Shown one piece after another: positions 1 through 11,872 of a stretch of 64,000 nucleotides of DNA. Origin of the DNA: Enterobacter sp. BIGb0383. Lineage in GTDB: Bacteria; Pseudomonadota; Gammaproteobacteria; Enterobacterales; Enterobacteriaceae. Position 1 is the stretch's first letter; each line of letters begins with the position of its first letter. The stretch spans positions 381,359 to 445,358 of the forward strand of contig NZ_RJKQ01000004.1 of NCBI RefSeq assembly GCF_003751845.1, read 5' to 3'. The notes beneath the pieces were generated by a model that was not told where the DNA came from, ran no database searches, and saw nothing but the letters and a program-made list of their open reading frames with translations. The position numbers were made by a program, and so were the translations under genes.

Positions 1-120
1 ACGTCTGTCAAAGCTGAGCTGTCCAAAAAGGCGGATGAGGCCGGTGGAAAGTACTATGTTGTCACCAGCGACATGAAAAAAAGCGGTCATACCCATGTCA
101 CTGCCGAAGTTTTTAAATAG
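1..120 (+). CDS. DUF1471 (YdgH/BhsA/McbA-like) protein, C-terminal fragment
   Basis: The first 39 codons of the window are open in frame 1 and end in TAG at 118-120; the start lies outside the window. The fragment contains KADEAGGKYYVVTSD followed by a Gly-His-Thr-His stretch, the usual C-terminal half of the small periplasmic DUF1471 domain found in BhsA, McbA and YhcN, which are linked to stress and biofilm responses. Which paralogue this is cannot be decided from 39 residues. A hairpin with a T-rich tail follows at once. In E. coli K-12 a gene of this family does not sit beside feoC, so this end of the window departs from the K-12 order. Confidence 0.7.
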   Translation, partial: TSVKAELSKKADEAGGKYYVVTSDMKKSGHTHVTAEVFK

Positions 121-121
121 C

Positions 122-151
122 TGAAAAGCGGGTCGTCTGACCCGCTCTTGA
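122..151 (+). terminator. Terminator after the DUF1471 gene
   Basis: AGCGGGTC and GACCCGCT form an 8-bp stem around a 4-nt loop and are followed by CTTGATTT. It lies just after the stop codon at 120 and also in the tail-to-tail gap with feoC. Confidence 0.7.
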
Positions 152-152
152 T

Positions 153-389
153 TTATTGCAGTGCCCACCACTCCCGCAGGCAGGCTTTTCCCTGCGGGCA
201 GCTTTTACAGCTGCCGCTGAGACAGTCGTCGGCATCCTCCTGGATACGTTTTACCTTCCCCATCGCTTCAAGGCGACACAGCATGGCATCGATCATCGGC
301 TGGGGCGTTTGCAGATTGATGCTGAGCTGACGCGCTTCCAGACGTCCCCACTGCGCCAGCGTATCGCGAACCTCAATTAACGATGCCAT
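153..389 (-). CDS. feoC: FeoC, Fe-S winged-helix protein of ferrous iron transport
   Basis: A 78-residue protein starting [13 protein letters not shown], the size and sequence of enterobacterial FeoC, a small winged-helix cytoplasmic protein that binds FeoB and protects it from proteolysis. The N-terminal two thirds carry the helix-turn-helix; the C-terminal wing has Cys56, Cys61, Cys64 and Cys70, the cluster that binds an oxygen-sensitive Fe-S centre in the Klebsiella protein. As I recall that protein, its last cysteine is one residue further on (C-x4-C-x2-C-x6-C), against x5 here. The start at 389 is chosen over an upstream in-frame codon because it matches family length. It is the last gene of feoABC, 11 bp after feoB. 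Confidence 0.93.
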   Translation of the reverse strand: MASLIEVRDTLAQWGRLEARQLSINLQTPQPMIDAMLCRLEAMGKVKRIQEDADDCLSGSCKSCPQGKACLREWWALQ

Positions 390-400
390 GCTTCGTTCCT

Positions 401-2719
401 CTAGTGACAGTCGCCGGCCGGGCTTTCGCAACAGCGGCTGGCCGGGTTGCGGGTCGCCAGCAGATTGACGTCGACACGGCTACGCATCCGGCGCAGGGCG
501 CCTATCAGTACCACGTTAAACAGCACCACGATCAGAATGCAGACCAGGCTGTACTGCGGATGCTGGCTGAAGTTAACGGCCTGATAGAACAGGGTCGACA
601 GGGAGTACGCAATATTCAGCCCCCACAGAATGGAGAAGCCCATCCAGCCGCGGCTGGTTTCGCGTGCTACCGCACCCATCACCGAAATGCACGGGATGTA
701 GAGCAGGACGAAAATCAGATAGCTGTAGGCCGCAGAAGCGCTGCCGAACTTGCTGCTCATCACGCCCATCGCCCCGGTGGCCATTTCGCCATCGCCTTTG
801 CTGGCCTCAATCGGGTTTGCCAGTACGCTCAGGCTGAAGGTGTCCTGCAGGCTCTGCCAGGTTTCTTCTACGGCACTGAACAGCTCATCCTTCAGGTTAA
901 AGGTGGCAGGATCGAATTCTTCCTCCTGAATATTCTCTGCGGTATAGAGCGTATTCAGCGTACCGACGACCACCTCTTTCGCCATCGCACCGGTGAACAG
1001 GCCAACCGTCGCCTGCCAGTGATCCTCATGGATACCGATAGGTTTCAGCAGCGGGGTGAAGACGCGGCTGACCGAAGCCAGCGCAGAATCGTTGATATTG
1101 TTAACGGTCTTGCCGTCCAGCGAGAAGCTGTTCAGGGCGCTCAGGAAGATACTGACCACGATAATCACTTTACCTGCACGCACCACAAAGCCTTTCAGGC
1201 GCTGCCAGGTCTGGAGCAGCAGGCTTTTCAGATGCGGAACGTGGTAGACCGGCAGCTCCATCACGAACGGGGAAGCTTCGCCGCGCATAATCGTGTGTTT
1301 AAGCATCAGGCCGGTCAGTACCGCCATGACGATCCCCAGTACGTACAGGGAGAAGACTGCCAGCGCACCCTGCTGCCCAAAGAAAGCGGCGGCAAAGACG
1401 GCAAAAATGGCCAGGCGCGCCCCGCAGGACATAAAGGGGGCCATCATAATGGTCATCAGGCGTTCACGCGGCGCATCCAGGGTACGCGCGCCCATGACCG
1501 ACGGTACGTTGCAGCCAAAGCCGACGATCAGCGGGACGAAAGATTTCCCCGGCAGACCCAGCGACTGCATCAGGCGGTCCATCACAAACGCCGCCCGCGC
1601 CATATAGCCGGAATCTTCAAGGAAGGAGAGGAACAGATACATCATGCCGATTTGCGGCACCAGCGGCAGAACGGTGTTGATACCGCCACCCAGCCCCTGG
1701 GCAAGGAAAATCGTCAGCCACTCAGGGAGATGCAGCTGGTAACCCAGCCACTGGATACCGTGGACAAAAATCGCCACCGACCCGACATCAAAGAGCGGCT
1801 GTAGCGCGCCGCCGATATTAATGGCCAGCAGAAACATCACGTACATCACCAGCAGGAAGACCGGCAGGCCGAGGAAGCGATTAATCACCACTTTGTCTAT
1901 CGCGGTGGTCAGCCTGCTTGGCTCTGCGGTGAGGGTATTGCTGACGACGTCGCAGATGGCGGCGATGCTTTGATAGCGCGCATCGGCGATATGCAGAGCG
2001 GGATCGTCAATTTCTTTGCTCAGTCGTTGCAGCGCGGCGGGCAGGCTCTGGGTCGTGTCGCCAGCCCAGTCGCGGCTGTAGATATCCCCGTCGAGCATTT
2101 GCAGCCCGAGCCAGCGACGCTGCTTGAGGGGCAGCTCCGGCGACATGGTATCGGCCAGAGTATTCGCTTCGCGCAGCAGCGGCTGCGAGTAGTGCACCAG
2201 TTCGATATCGTCATTAGCCTGATGACGGTCAATCGCCAGTTTCAGGGCGTCAATACCGCGACCGCGCGTCGATACCAGCGGCACCACCGGGCAGCCCAGG
2301 CGGTGAGCCAGCGCGTCGATGTCGATACGGATGTGCTGTTTCTCGGCGATATCGAGCATGTTCAGCGCCACGATGCAGGGAATACCCAGCTCCAGCAGCT
2401 GCAGCGTCAGATAGAGGTTACGCTCAAGATTGGAGGCATCCACCACGTTAATCAGCATATTGGCGTCGCCGCTCAGAATCGCGTGGCAGGCGATCTGTTC
2501 ATCGAGGGACGTTTGCGATGAAATCGTGGTCAGGGAATAGGTACCCGGTAGGTCAACCAGGGTTATTTGGTGGTCGGTGGTATTAAAGGTGCCTTCTTTA
2601 CGTTCGACCGTGACGCCAGCCCAGTTGCCTACGCGCTGCCGCGCACCGGTTAATTGGTTGAATAACGTTGTCTTGCCAGAATTAGGATTGCCAATTAAAC
2701 CAAGGGTTAATTTTTTCAT
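401..2719 (-). CDS. feoB: FeoB, ferrous iron transport GTPase/permease
   Basis: 772 residues, matching E. coli FeoB, the inner-membrane Fe(II) importer. The N-terminal G domain shows the P-loop GNPNSGKT at 10-17, switch-I Thr37, the G3 motif DLPG at 56-59 and the G4 motif NMLD. A helical GDI-like spacer follows, then the membrane domain with its repeated Gate motifs, including the segment with GFGCNVPS. The C-terminus is cysteine-rich (CCESPAGDC), as in other enterobacterial FeoB proteins. The ATG at 2719 was chosen because the GTG 12 bases upstream sits inside the Shine-Dalgarno stretch GGTGAG. It is the middle gene of feoABC, 26 bp after feoA. Confidence 0.97.
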   Translation of the reverse strand: MKKLTLGLIGNPNSGKTTLFNQLTGARQRVGNWAGVTVERKEGTFNTTDHQITLVDLPGTYSLTTISSQTSLDEQIACHAILSGDANMLINVVDASNLERNLYLTLQLLELGIPCIVALNMLDIAEKQHIRIDIDALAHRLGCPVVPLVSTRGRGIDALKLAIDRHQANDDIELVHYSQPLLREANTLADTMSPELPLKQRRWLGLQMLDGDIYSRDWAGDTTQSLPAALQRLSKEIDDPALHIADARYQSIAAICDVVSNTLTAEPSRLTTAIDKVVINRFLGLPVFLLVMYVMFLLAINIGGALQPLFDVGSVAIFVHGIQWLGYQLHLPEWLTIFLAQGLGGGINTVLPLVPQIGMMYLFLSFLEDSGYMARAAFVMDRLMQSLGLPGKSFVPLIVGFGCNVPSVMGARTLDAPRERLMTIMMAPFMSCGARLAIFAVFAAAFFGQQGALAVFSLYVLGIVMAVLTGLMLKHTIMRGEASPFVMELPVYHVPHLKSLLLQTWQRLKGFVVRAGKVIIVVSIFLSALNSFSLDGKTVNNINDSALASVSRVFTPLLKPIGIHEDHWQATVGLFTGAMAKEVVVGTLNTLYTAENIQEEEFDPATFNLKDELFSAVEETWQSLQDTFSLSVLANPIEASKGDGEMATGAMGVMSSKFGSASAAYSYLIFVLLYIPCISVMGAVARETSRGWMGFSILWGLNIAYSLSTLFYQAVNFSQHPQYSLVCILIVVLFNVVLIGALRRMRSRVDVNLLATRNPASRCCESPAGDCH

Positions 2720-2745
2720 TTTGTAACTCACCGTCTCAGGCTTTT

Positions 2746-2973
2746 TTAATGTGAAACCGATTCCACTTCTAATAACGCCAGATCTTTTTTACGTAATACC
2801 AGATTTACGCGTCGGGTTTCGATATGTACCGGATCGCCCAGAGGCGCAACGCGGACGACATTAAAGGAGGAGCCGGGCAGCATGCCCAGTGAAAGCAGCT
2901 TCTGGCGGTATGCCGGGCTGATTTCACGCGCAAAGCCGGTAATTTTCCACGTACTGTCAGGAGTAAATTGCAT
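2746..2973 (-). CDS. feoA: FeoA, SH3-like partner of FeoB
   Basis: A 75-residue cytoplasmic protein with an SH3-like fold, beginning [14 protein letters not shown] and almost identical to E. coli FeoA. It is needed for Fe(II) uptake through FeoB and is thought to act on the transporter complex. The open frame runs 45 codons further upstream, but that extension crosses the promoter region and is not conserved, so the start at 2973 is preferred. It is the first gene of the feoABC operon. Confidence 0.95.
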   Translation of the reverse strand: MQFTPDSTWKITGFAREISPAYRQKLLSLGMLPGSSFNVVRVAPLGDPVHIETRRVNLVLRKKDLALLEVESVSH

Positions 2974-3074
2974 AAGGCCTACTTTAGTTTCATTAGCCTG
3001 GACGTTTTCATCCGCCGTAAGGGAGATGAAGCCTGGAGATGCAGGAAGGAATAATAATTCACCTGTGAGACAAT

Positions 3075-3093
3075 AATAATGAGAATGGTTTTT
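3075..3093. promoter_or_regulatory. Candidate Fur box upstream of feoA
   Basis: The 19-mer AATAATGAGAATGGTTTTT matches the palindromic Fur consensus GATAATGATAATCATTATC at 13 of 19 positions. It lies about 100 bp upstream of the feoA start, as expected for iron repression. The assignment rests on consensus matching only. Confidence 0.5.
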
Positions 3094-3150
3094 ATCTTCA
3101 ATCAACAAACGTTGAACAGAGGCGTTGATGGCGATGAATTAATGCCTGGG

Positions 3151-3164
3151 TTGATATTTCTCAA
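3151..3164. promoter_or_regulatory. Candidate FNR site upstream of feoA
   Basis: TTGATATTTCTCAA matches the FNR palindrome TTGAT-N4-ATCAA at 9 of 10 fixed positions, 178 bp upstream of the feoA start. Anaerobic activation of feo by FNR is established in E. coli, which makes the site credible. Confidence 0.55.
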
Positions 3165-3334
3165 TAAACGACGGTGTTTCTTAAGGTTGTTTAATAATTG
3201 GCGCAGTTGTTAATGAACTGATAATTATTAATCGGCAGAGGGACTTATCTATTTCAGTGTTATTTAAGACTGTGAGTTAATTATTTGTTTCATTATTCCT
3301 GCCCCCGTCGTGCGACGAGGGCAGGCGGGAAAAA

Positions 3335-5662
3335 CTAGCGTTTTTTACCCATAGCGGCCGCCAGCGCATCCATCATTGCACTGTTGCCCGCCGGTTGCGT
3401 ATCGCGTCCGCGTGGTTTGGCCGCTTTCGCCGCCGGGCGGTTGTTCTGCTCGCGCTGACCGCCGGAGCGACGGCTGTTGCTGTCGCCAGGCTGTTCGTCG
3501 AGGCGCATGGTCAGGGCAATACGCTTACGCTGCATATCGACTTCCAGCACCTTCACTTTAACGATATCGCCTGCTTTCACCACGGTGTGCGGATCTTCAA
3601 CGAACTTATCCGCCAGGGAGGAGATATGCACCAGCCCGTCCTGATGGACGCCGATATCGACAAAGGCACCGAAGTTGGTGACGTTGGTGACCGCGCCTTC
3701 GAGGACCATCCCCGGGAGCAGATCGTTCATCGTCTCAACGCCGTCGGCAAACTGCGCGGTTTTAAACTCGGGACGCGGATCGCGGCCGGGTTTCTCCAGC
3801 TCTTTAATAATGTCGGTCACCGTTGGTACACCAAAACGCTCGTCGGTAAAGTCCGAGGCTTTGATGCCCTTCAGCCCGCCGCTGTTGCCCATCAGGGCGC
3901 GAAGCGACTGCTGAGTGGCCGCCAGAATACGCTCGACGACCGGATAGGCTTCCGGGTGAACGGTTGAGGCATCCAGTGGGTTATCGCCGTGGTTAATGCG
4001 CAGGAACCCGGCGCACTGCTCAAAGGCTTTCGGCCCCAGACGGCTGACTTTCAGCAGCTGCTGGCGATCGTTAAACTGGCCGTTCTCGTCACGCCAGGCG
4101 ACGATATTCTGCGCCATCATGCGGGTTAAACCGGCGACGCGGGTCAACAGCGGGATAGACGCGGTGTTGAGATCGACGCCGACGGCGTTCACGCAGTCTT
4201 CCACCACCGCATCCAGCTTACGCGCCAGCTGGCTCTGGCTGACGTCATGCTGATACTGGCCCACGCCGATAGATTTCGGGTCGATTTTTACCAGCTCCGC
4301 CAGCGGATCCTGCAGACGACGCGCGATAGAGACCGCACCGCGAATGGAAACATCCAGGTCCGGGAACTCCAGCGCGGCCAGTTCGGAGGCTGAATAGACC
4401 GAAGCTCCGGCTTCGCTGACGATCACCTTCTGGGCAACAATCTTCGGGAACTGCTTCTGCACGTCGAGGAAGAAACGTTCAGTTTCACGGGAGGCAGTAC
4501 CGTTACCGATAGCCACCAGCTCAACGTTATATTTCTCGCACAGCGCGGCGACGGCAACGGCCGCTTTTGCTGTCTGGCCCGTATGCGGGTAGATGGTGTC
4601 GGTAGCGACCAGCTTGCCGGTTGCATCGACCACGGCGACCTTAACGCCGGTACGCAGACCGGGATCGAGACCCATAGTGGCGCGCAGGCCCGCCGGTGCT
4701 GCCATTAGCAGATCGTGCAGGTTGCGGGCGAAGACGTTGATGGCTTCATCTTCCGCACGCTCGCGCACGGTGCTCATCAGCTCGGTTTCCAGATGCATCA
4801 GCACCTTGATACGCCAGGTCCAGCTCACCACGGCACGCCGCCAGCTGTCCGCCGGGGCGTTATTCAGCCGCAGGCTGAGGTGGTCGATAATAATCTGCTC
4901 GCAGTGACTCTCTTTCGGCGGCTCGTCAAACTGCGGGTCGGCGTTCAGCGCCAGCTGCAGAATACCTTCGTTGCGGCCACGGAACATCGCCAGCGCACGG
5001 TGAGAAGGCGCGGTGGCAATTGGCTCATGGTGATCGAAGTAGTCGCGGAATTTCGCGCCTTCTTCCTCTTTGCCGCTGACCACGGTGGCGACCAGATGGG
5101 CGTTTTTCCACAGATAATCACGCACGCGGGAGAGCAGCACGGCGTCTTCCGCAAAGCGTTCCATCAGGATGTAACGCGCGCCGTCGAGAGCCGCTTTACT
5201 GTCGGCCACGCCGTTTTCGCTATTGATATACTTCGCCGCTTCCGTTTCCGGGTCATGGGACGGATCGTTCCACAGCAGATCTGCGAGTGGCTCAAGACCG
5301 GCTTCAATGGCGATCTGCCCGCGCGTGCGGCGTTTCTGTTTATAGGGCAGGTAGAGGTCTTCAAGCTCGGTTTTGCTGAGCGTACCGGCAATGGCGCTGG
5401 CCAGCGCGTCGGTCAGCTTACCCTGCTCATTAATAGATTTGAGAATGGTTTGACGCCTGTCCTCAAGTTCACGCAGATAGCCCAGTCGGGTTTCCAGCTG
5501 ACGCAGCTGCGTGTCGTCCAGACCGCCGGTGACTTCCTTACGATAGCGTGCGATAAACGGCACGGTGTTCCCTTCATCAAGCAGGCGAACGGCAGATTCT
5601 ACCTGTTCGGCTCTGGCCTGAAGTTCACCCGCAATAATGCGGCAGAGCGAATCATTCATCAT
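3335..5662 (-). CDS. tex: Tex family RNA-binding transcription accessory protein (YhgF)
   Basis: 775 residues (E. coli YhgF is 773), starting [13 protein letters not shown]. Order of domains: N-terminal helical Tex region, a YqgF/RNase H-like domain around GLDPGLRTG, helix-hairpin-helix segments ([16 protein letters not shown]) and a C-terminal S1 RNA-binding domain around 650-725 ([16 protein letters not shown]). The tail is basic and rich in Gly, Arg and Asn, typical of nucleic-acid contact. Tex relates to eukaryotic Spt6 and is thought to act in transcription or RNA quality control; its exact role in enterobacteria is unsettled. It stands alone, 102 bp from greB, on the same strand. Confidence 0.95.
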   Translation of the reverse strand: MMNDSLCRIIAGELQARAEQVESAVRLLDEGNTVPFIARYRKEVTGGLDDTQLRQLETRLGYLRELEDRRQTILKSINEQGKLTDALASAIAGTLSKTELEDLYLPYKQKRRTRGQIAIEAGLEPLADLLWNDPSHDPETEAAKYINSENGVADSKAALDGARYILMERFAEDAVLLSRVRDYLWKNAHLVATVVSGKEEEGAKFRDYFDHHEPIATAPSHRALAMFRGRNEGILQLALNADPQFDEPPKESHCEQIIIDHLSLRLNNAPADSWRRAVVSWTWRIKVLMHLETELMSTVRERAEDEAINVFARNLHDLLMAAPAGLRATMGLDPGLRTGVKVAVVDATGKLVATDTIYPHTGQTAKAAVAVAALCEKYNVELVAIGNGTASRETERFFLDVQKQFPKIVAQKVIVSEAGASVYSASELAALEFPDLDVSIRGAVSIARRLQDPLAELVKIDPKSIGVGQYQHDVSQSQLARKLDAVVEDCVNAVGVDLNTASIPLLTRVAGLTRMMAQNIVAWRDENGQFNDRQQLLKVSRLGPKAFEQCAGFLRINHGDNPLDASTVHPEAYPVVERILAATQQSLRALMGNSGGLKGIKASDFTDERFGVPTVTDIIKELEKPGRDPRPEFKTAQFADGVETMNDLLPGMVLEGAVTNVTNFGAFVDIGVHQDGLVHISSLADKFVEDPHTVVKAGDIVKVKVLEVDMQRKRIALTMRLDEQPGDSNSRRSGGQREQNNRPAAKAAKPRGRDTQPAGNSAMMDALAAAMGKKR

Positions 5663-5764
5663 GGCTTGGTTTCATCTTTAGGGTCAAAAATCAGGGGATA
5701 GTTATACGGACTGACCGGCAAAAATGCCAGCCGTTGGCCGCATTCCCGGAGTGTTCCTGATGGG

Positions 5765-6238
5765 TTATTTCACATAGTCGATGGTGTTCACGTACCAGCT
5801 GGCTTCGCCGCCCGGCGTCTGCACGATGGCCAGGTCTCCGACCTCTTTTTTCAGCAGCGCCCGCGCCATCGGAGAATCGATGGAGATGTAATCCTTACGA
5901 CCGAAAATTTCATCGTAGCCGACGATACGAAAACGTTTAAGGTCGCCGTCGTCATTTTCGATCTCCACCCAGGCACCGAAGAACACTTTGCCCTCCTGCT
6001 GCGGCGAGTAATCGACGATCTTCAGATGTTCCAGGCATTTGGTGAGGTAGCGAACGCGGCGATCGATTTCACGCAGGCGTTTTTTGTTGTACTGATAATC
6101 GGCGTTCTCGCTGCGGTCGCCGAGGCTGGCGGCCCAGGTCACTTTTTTGGTGACCTCAGGACGCTCTTCGCGCCAGAGATAATCCATCTCTTTCTTCAGT
6201 TTTTCGTACCCTTCGCGGGTAATCAGGGGCGTTTTCAT
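5765..6238 (-). CDS. greB: Transcript cleavage factor GreB
   Basis: 157 residues, against 158 in E. coli. GreB enters the RNA polymerase secondary channel and stimulates cleavage of backtracked RNA. The N-terminal coiled coil (to about 75) carries the acidic tip in the stretch GDRSENADYQYNKKR, where the Asp-Glu pair holds the catalytic magnesium; the C-terminal FKBP-like domain follows. It is divergent from ompR across 225 bp, the same arrangement as in E. coli. Confidence 0.96.
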   Translation of the reverse strand: MKTPLITREGYEKLKKEMDYLWREERPEVTKKVTWAASLGDRSENADYQYNKKRLREIDRRVRYLTKCLEHLKIVDYSPQQEGKVFFGAWVEIENDDGDLKRFRIVGYDEIFGRKDYISIDSPMARALLKKEVGDLAIVQTPGGEASWYVNTIDYVK

Positions 6239-6463
6239 TGTGTCGTTTTACCTTTCGGCATCCTGCGATCGCCTGTGATGCATTTCGCATGATAATACCG
6301 ACAGAATAAGTAAGATGTCATATGATTAAATGTGTAGTTAACCTGCTGTAAAATATGCTTTGTAACAATTTAGCCTGGATGTACACCAGATTTAGCTGGT
6401 GGCTGGCCCGGGCTTTTTTAGAATACTCACTTACGATGTAGTGAACCTGTGGGAGTATCAACA

Positions 6464-8545
<2,082 letters not shown>

Positions 8546-8547
<2 letters not shown>

Positions 8548-8575
8548 AAAAAGACCACCGAGGTGGTCTTTTCCA
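8546..8575. terminator. Bidirectional terminator between envZ and pckA
   Basis: AAGACCACC and GGTGGTCTT form a 9-bp stem flanked by an A-run on the left and TTTTCC on the right. It can end envZ transcripts on the plus strand and pckA transcripts on the minus strand. Confidence 0.85.
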
Positions 8576-8586
8576 TAATGTGGGGC

Positions 8587-10206
8587 TTACAGCTTCGGCC
8601 CCGCCTTAACCAGCGCCGCGCCCGCAGGCGTGTCGGTGTACTTCTCAAAGTTATCGCTAAATAACGTTGCCAGCTGGGTCGCTTTCTCCTGCCACTGCTC
8701 CCGTCCTGCGTAGGTATTGCGCGGGTCGAGGATATGCGTATTCACACCTGGCAGCTCAGTCGGGATCGCCAGGTCGAAGATGGGCAGCGTGAAGGTTTCG
8801 GCGTTATCCAGCGAGCCGTCGAGGATTGCGTCAATAATGGCGCGGGTATCCTTGATGGAGATACGTTTGCCAGTACCGTTCCAGCCGGTATTCACCAGAT
8901 ATGCCTGCGCCCCGGACGCCTGCATCCGTTTCACCAGCACTTCCGCATACTGCGTCGGATGCAGCGTAAGGAACGCCGCACCGAAGCAGGCAGAGAAGGT
9001 CGGCGTCGGTTCGGTTACGCCGCGCTCTGTCCCCGCCAGCTTGGCGGTAAAGCCTGACAGGAAGTGATACTGCGTCTGGCTGGCGGTCAGACGTGAAACC
9101 GGCGGCAGTACGCCGAAGGCATCCGCCGTCAGGAAGATCACTTTGGTGGCGTGACCGGCTTTTGACACCGGCTTAACGATATTCCCGATATGGTAAATAG
9201 GATAGGAAACGCGGGTGTTCTCCGTCTTGCTGCCGTCGTTGAAGTCCACGCTGCCATCGGCGAGGATGGTGACGTTTTCCAGCAGCGCATCGCGGCGGAT
9301 GGCGTGGTAAATATCCGGCTCGGCCTCTTCCGACAGCTTAATGGTTTTGGCATAGCAGCCGCCTTCGAAGTTAAACACGCCGTCGTCATCCCAGCCGTGT
9401 TCGTCATCGCCGATAAGACGGCGCTTCGGATCGGTGGAGAGGGTGGTCTTACCGGTACCGGAGAGGCCGAAGAAGACCGCCACGTCGCCTTTTTCCCCGA
9501 CGTTAGCCGAGCAATGCATCGACGCAATACCGCGCAGCGGCAGCAGGTAGTTCATGATAGAGAACATACCCTTCTTCATTTCCCCACCGTACCAGGTGCC
9601 GCCGATCAGCTGGATGCGCTCGGTCAGGTTAAAGGCCACGAAGTTTTCGGAATTCAGACCCTGCTCCTGCCACTGAGGGTTGGTGCACTTCGCGCCGTTC
9701 ATCACGATAAAATCAGGCTTGAAGTTGGCCAGCTCTTCCTCAGAAGGACGGATAAACATGTTTTTGACGAAGTGAGCCTGCCAGGCCACTTCGGTAACAA
9801 AACGTACGGACAGACGGGTATCGGCGTTAGCGCCACAGTAAGCATCGATAATAAATAAGCGCTTGCCTGAGAGCTGCCGGGTAACGATACCTTTCAAATG
9901 CTTCCAGGTATCAGGGGAGAGCGGTTTGTTGTCGTTCTTGCCTTTGCCTTTGTCGGACCACCAGACGGTATCGCGGGTGGTGTCATCCCGAACAATGTAT
10001 TTATCTTTCGGCGAACGGCCGGTAAAGATACCGGTATCGACGGCAATGGCACCCAGATCGGTTTCCATGCCCCGCTCGTAGCCTTCCAGGTCCGGATTAA
10101 TCTCCTCCTGGTACAGCGTATCGTAGTCGGGGTTGTAGACGATCTCCTGCACGTCGTGGATTCCATAAGCCTCGAGATCCTGCGGGGTTAACTTATTAAC
10201 ACGCAT
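8587..10206 (-). CDS. pckA: Phosphoenolpyruvate carboxykinase (ATP)
   Basis: 539 residues (540 in E. coli). It converts oxaloacetate and ATP to phosphoenolpyruvate, CO2 and ADP, the committed step of gluconeogenesis from C4 acids. Visible motifs are the kinase-1a P-loop GLSGTGKTT near 247-255, the metal-binding kinase-2 region GDDEHGWDD and the PEPCK signature near NCSAN-like [11 protein letters not shown]. It is a single-gene unit ending at the terminator shared with envZ. A near-consensus CRP site 118 bp upstream fits the catabolite control expected of a gluconeogenic gene. Confidence 0.98.
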   Translation of the reverse strand: MRVNKLTPQDLEAYGIHDVQEIVYNPDYDTLYQEEINPDLEGYERGMETDLGAIAVDTGIFTGRSPKDKYIVRDDTTRDTVWWSDKGKGKNDNKPLSPDTWKHLKGIVTRQLSGKRLFIIDAYCGANADTRLSVRFVTEVAWQAHFVKNMFIRPSEEELANFKPDFIVMNGAKCTNPQWQEQGLNSENFVAFNLTERIQLIGGTWYGGEMKKGMFSIMNYLLPLRGIASMHCSANVGEKGDVAVFFGLSGTGKTTLSTDPKRRLIGDDEHGWDDDGVFNFEGGCYAKTIKLSEEAEPDIYHAIRRDALLENVTILADGSVDFNDGSKTENTRVSYPIYHIGNIVKPVSKAGHATKVIFLTADAFGVLPPVSRLTASQTQYHFLSGFTAKLAGTERGVTEPTPTFSACFGAAFLTLHPTQYAEVLVKRMQASGAQAYLVNTGWNGTGKRISIKDTRAIIDAILDGSLDNAETFTLPIFDLAIPTELPGVNTHILDPRNTYAGREQWQEKATQLATLFSDNFEKYTDTPAGAALVKAGPKL

Positions 10207-10323
10207 ATCACTGCTCCTTAGCCAAGATGTACTGCCTGAAATTGTAGGGTTTTACCAGGGTGATTAACCGCGACGAGGCTCATAGATTTACGTATCAGCA
10301 ACGCGCTCATTTACGGAAAATAC

Positions 10324-10339
10324 TGTGAATCGCATCACG
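10324..10339. promoter_or_regulatory. Candidate CRP site upstream of pckA
   Basis: TGTGAATCGCATCACG matches TGTGA-N6-TCACA at 9 of 10 positions. Its centre lies about 125 bp upstream of the pckA start codon. Confidence 0.6.
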
Positions 10340-10506
10340 AACGGGTGCAGATTATGGCAGGAACTGGCGCTGACTTGTGGGAAATGTTCTTAATTCATTA
10401 AAAGATGGCATAAAAAACTGGAATAATGTGAGTGTAATCGCTTAACTATGAAATTCAGTTTCGTAATACTTTCACGGCCTACGATCTGTATCAGGACAGG
10501 AAGGGC

Positions 10507-10536
10507 ATAAAAAAAGCGCCGCCGGATGGCAGCGCC
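10507..10536 (-). terminator. Terminator after hslO
   Basis: Read on the minus strand, GCGCTGCC-ATCC-GGCGGCGC is followed by seven T residues, 19 bases after the hslO stop: a strong intrinsic terminator for the yrfG-hslR-hslO unit. Confidence 0.85.
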
Positions 10537-10554
10537 TGAAATACAGAGTGGGAA

Positions 10555-11433
10555 TTAGTGAACCTGTGGGTCCGCCGGAGAGGCGTTGTTACGGATTTCA
10601 GCAATATCCATCGCGTTAAACACATAGTGGCTACCGCAGTAGTCGCAGTGCATATCAATTTCGCCTTCTTCCGCCATAATGCTGTCGATCTCTTCATCGG
10701 GTAGCGTTTTCAGCGCGTCCGCACAGCGTTCGTGTGAACAGGTACATTTAAACTCCACGTCCTGCGGATCGTACAGGGTGACTTCTTCTTCGTGATACAG
10801 ACGCCACAGGACGTCGGTCGCCGAGAGGGTGAACAGCTCTTCCGCTTTGATGGTTTCGGTCAGCGTCGCCAGGTGCTCAAAGTCCTGAGTTTGCGCGTTC
10901 TGTGCCGGCATCACCTGCAGCAGCATTCCGCCTGCGGCTGGCTGGCCGTCAACGTCGCCGGTACGGATAAACAGGCGTGTCGGCAGCTGTTCGGAACGCA
11001 TAAAGTAATCCTCCAGGCAGGCTGCGAGGGTATCGCCCTCCAGACCGACCACGCCCTGGTAACGTTCGCCTTCTTCCGGCGTAATGGTGATCACCAGATA
11101 GCCGTTGCCAATCAGCGTCTTGAGGTCTGCATTCTCGGGCACATCGCCCTGAAAGCGGGCCACGCCGCGCATCTGCTGGTGGTTGTTGCCGTTAATCACC
11201 GCCAGCGTTATCGGGCCATCACCCTGCAGCTGAACGGTAATATCACCGGCGAATTTCAGCGTCGCGGTCAACAGGCTGGTCGCAACCAGCAACTCGCCAA
11301 GAATGTTTTTAACCGGCTGCGGATAGCTGTGGTTTTCCAGAATCTGTTTCCAGGTTTCCGATACCGTCACCAGTTCGCCGCGTACAGCATAGTTTTCAAA
11401 CAGATAGCGATGTAATTGATCGTGTTGAGTCAT
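10555..11433 (-). CDS. hslO: Redox-regulated chaperone Hsp33
   Basis: 292 residues. Hsp33 is a cytoplasmic holdase that is switched on when its zinc centre is oxidised and the C-terminal domain unfolds. The four zinc cysteines are present as Cys230, Cys232, Cys263 and Cys266 (CTC and CDYC). The N-terminal substrate-binding domain, with the stretch [15 protein letters not shown], is well conserved. It follows hslR by 27 bp in the heat-shock unit yrfG-hslR-hslO and ends at an intrinsic terminator. Confidence 0.97.
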   Translation of the reverse strand: MTQHDQLHRYLFENYAVRGELVTVSETWKQILENHSYPQPVKNILGELLVATSLLTATLKFAGDITVQLQGDGPITLAVINGNNHQQMRGVARFQGDVPENADLKTLIGNGYLVITITPEEGERYQGVVGLEGDTLAACLEDYFMRSEQLPTRLFIRTGDVDGQPAAGGMLLQVMPAQNAQTQDFEHLATLTETIKAEELFTLSATDVLWRLYHEEEVTLYDPQDVEFKCTCSHERCADALKTLPDEEIDSIMAEEGEIDMHCDYCGSHYVFNAMDIAEIRNNASPADPQVH

Positions 11434-11460
11434 AATTTTCTCTCTTGCGGGAACCGGCGA

Positions 11461-11862
11461 TTACTCGCGATCGCCGTGTTTAAATTTCATCAGGTCGCGG
11501 CGTTCTTTTTTATCCGGTCGCCTGTCGGGGTGCGGCATGGTCAGGGCATTGAGCTTGCGCGCCTGGGCCATTTTTTCACGCTTCTCGATACTTTCCTGCG
11601 TCTCTTCGTACATTGTCGTGGCTTCGTTAGCGGGCCTGCGCTGTTCGCTGATACCGACAATGACCACGGTGCGGTCGTCATTGCCCTGACGCAGCGTGAG
11701 TACGGCGTTCAGCTCAACGGCCTTGCCGGGTTTACTGCGCTGGCCGTTGTAATGCACCTTGCCGCCTTCAACCATTTCGCGAGCCAGCGCGCGCGTTTTA
11801 TAAAAACGCGCCGCCCAGAGCCATTTATCCAGGCGTACCGCCTGCTCCTGCTTCTCTTTCAT
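11461..11862 (-). CDS. hslR: Heat-shock protein Hsp15, ribosome rescue factor
   Basis: 133 residues, the E. coli length. Hsp15 binds free 50S subunits that still carry a nascent chain and helps recycle them. The N-terminal S4-type RNA-binding domain reads VRLDKWLWAARFYKTRA; the C-terminal helix is highly basic (PDRRPDKKERRD). The start at 11862 gives the family N-terminus MKEKQEQ; the open frame extends 15 codons further but overlaps yrfG. The yrfG stop lies 10 bp upstream. Confidence 0.96.
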   Translation of the reverse strand: MKEKQEQAVRLDKWLWAARFYKTRALAREMVEGGKVHYNGQRSKPGKAVELNAVLTLRQGNDDRTVVIVGISEQRRPANEATTMYEETQESIEKREKMAQARKLNALTMPHPDRRPDKKERRDLMKFKHGDRE

Positions 11863-11872
11863 GATCTCTCCT

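Larger units (their letters stand above)
2974..3334. other. Intergenic region: feo promoter and 3' end of tex
   Basis: About 360 bases without a gene, between feoA and tex, both on the minus strand. It is AT-rich and holds the candidate Fur and FNR sites described separately. Near 3300-3327 an inverted repeat (CCTGCCCCCGTCG / CGACGAGGGCAGG) lies just after the tex stop; it lacks a T-run, so it may be a weak or Rho-assisted terminator. Confidence 0.6.
10207..10554. other. Intergenic region: pckA promoter and hslO terminator
   Basis: 348 bases without a gene. It holds the CRP site at 10324-10339, an AT-rich stretch that probably contains the pckA promoter, and the hslO terminator at 10507-10536. 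I see no small gene with a credible start. Confidence 0.6.

Noticed and set aside
383..1804. 473-codon open frame opposite feoB
   Set aside because: Shadow of feoB; rich in His, Gln and Arg with no known domain.
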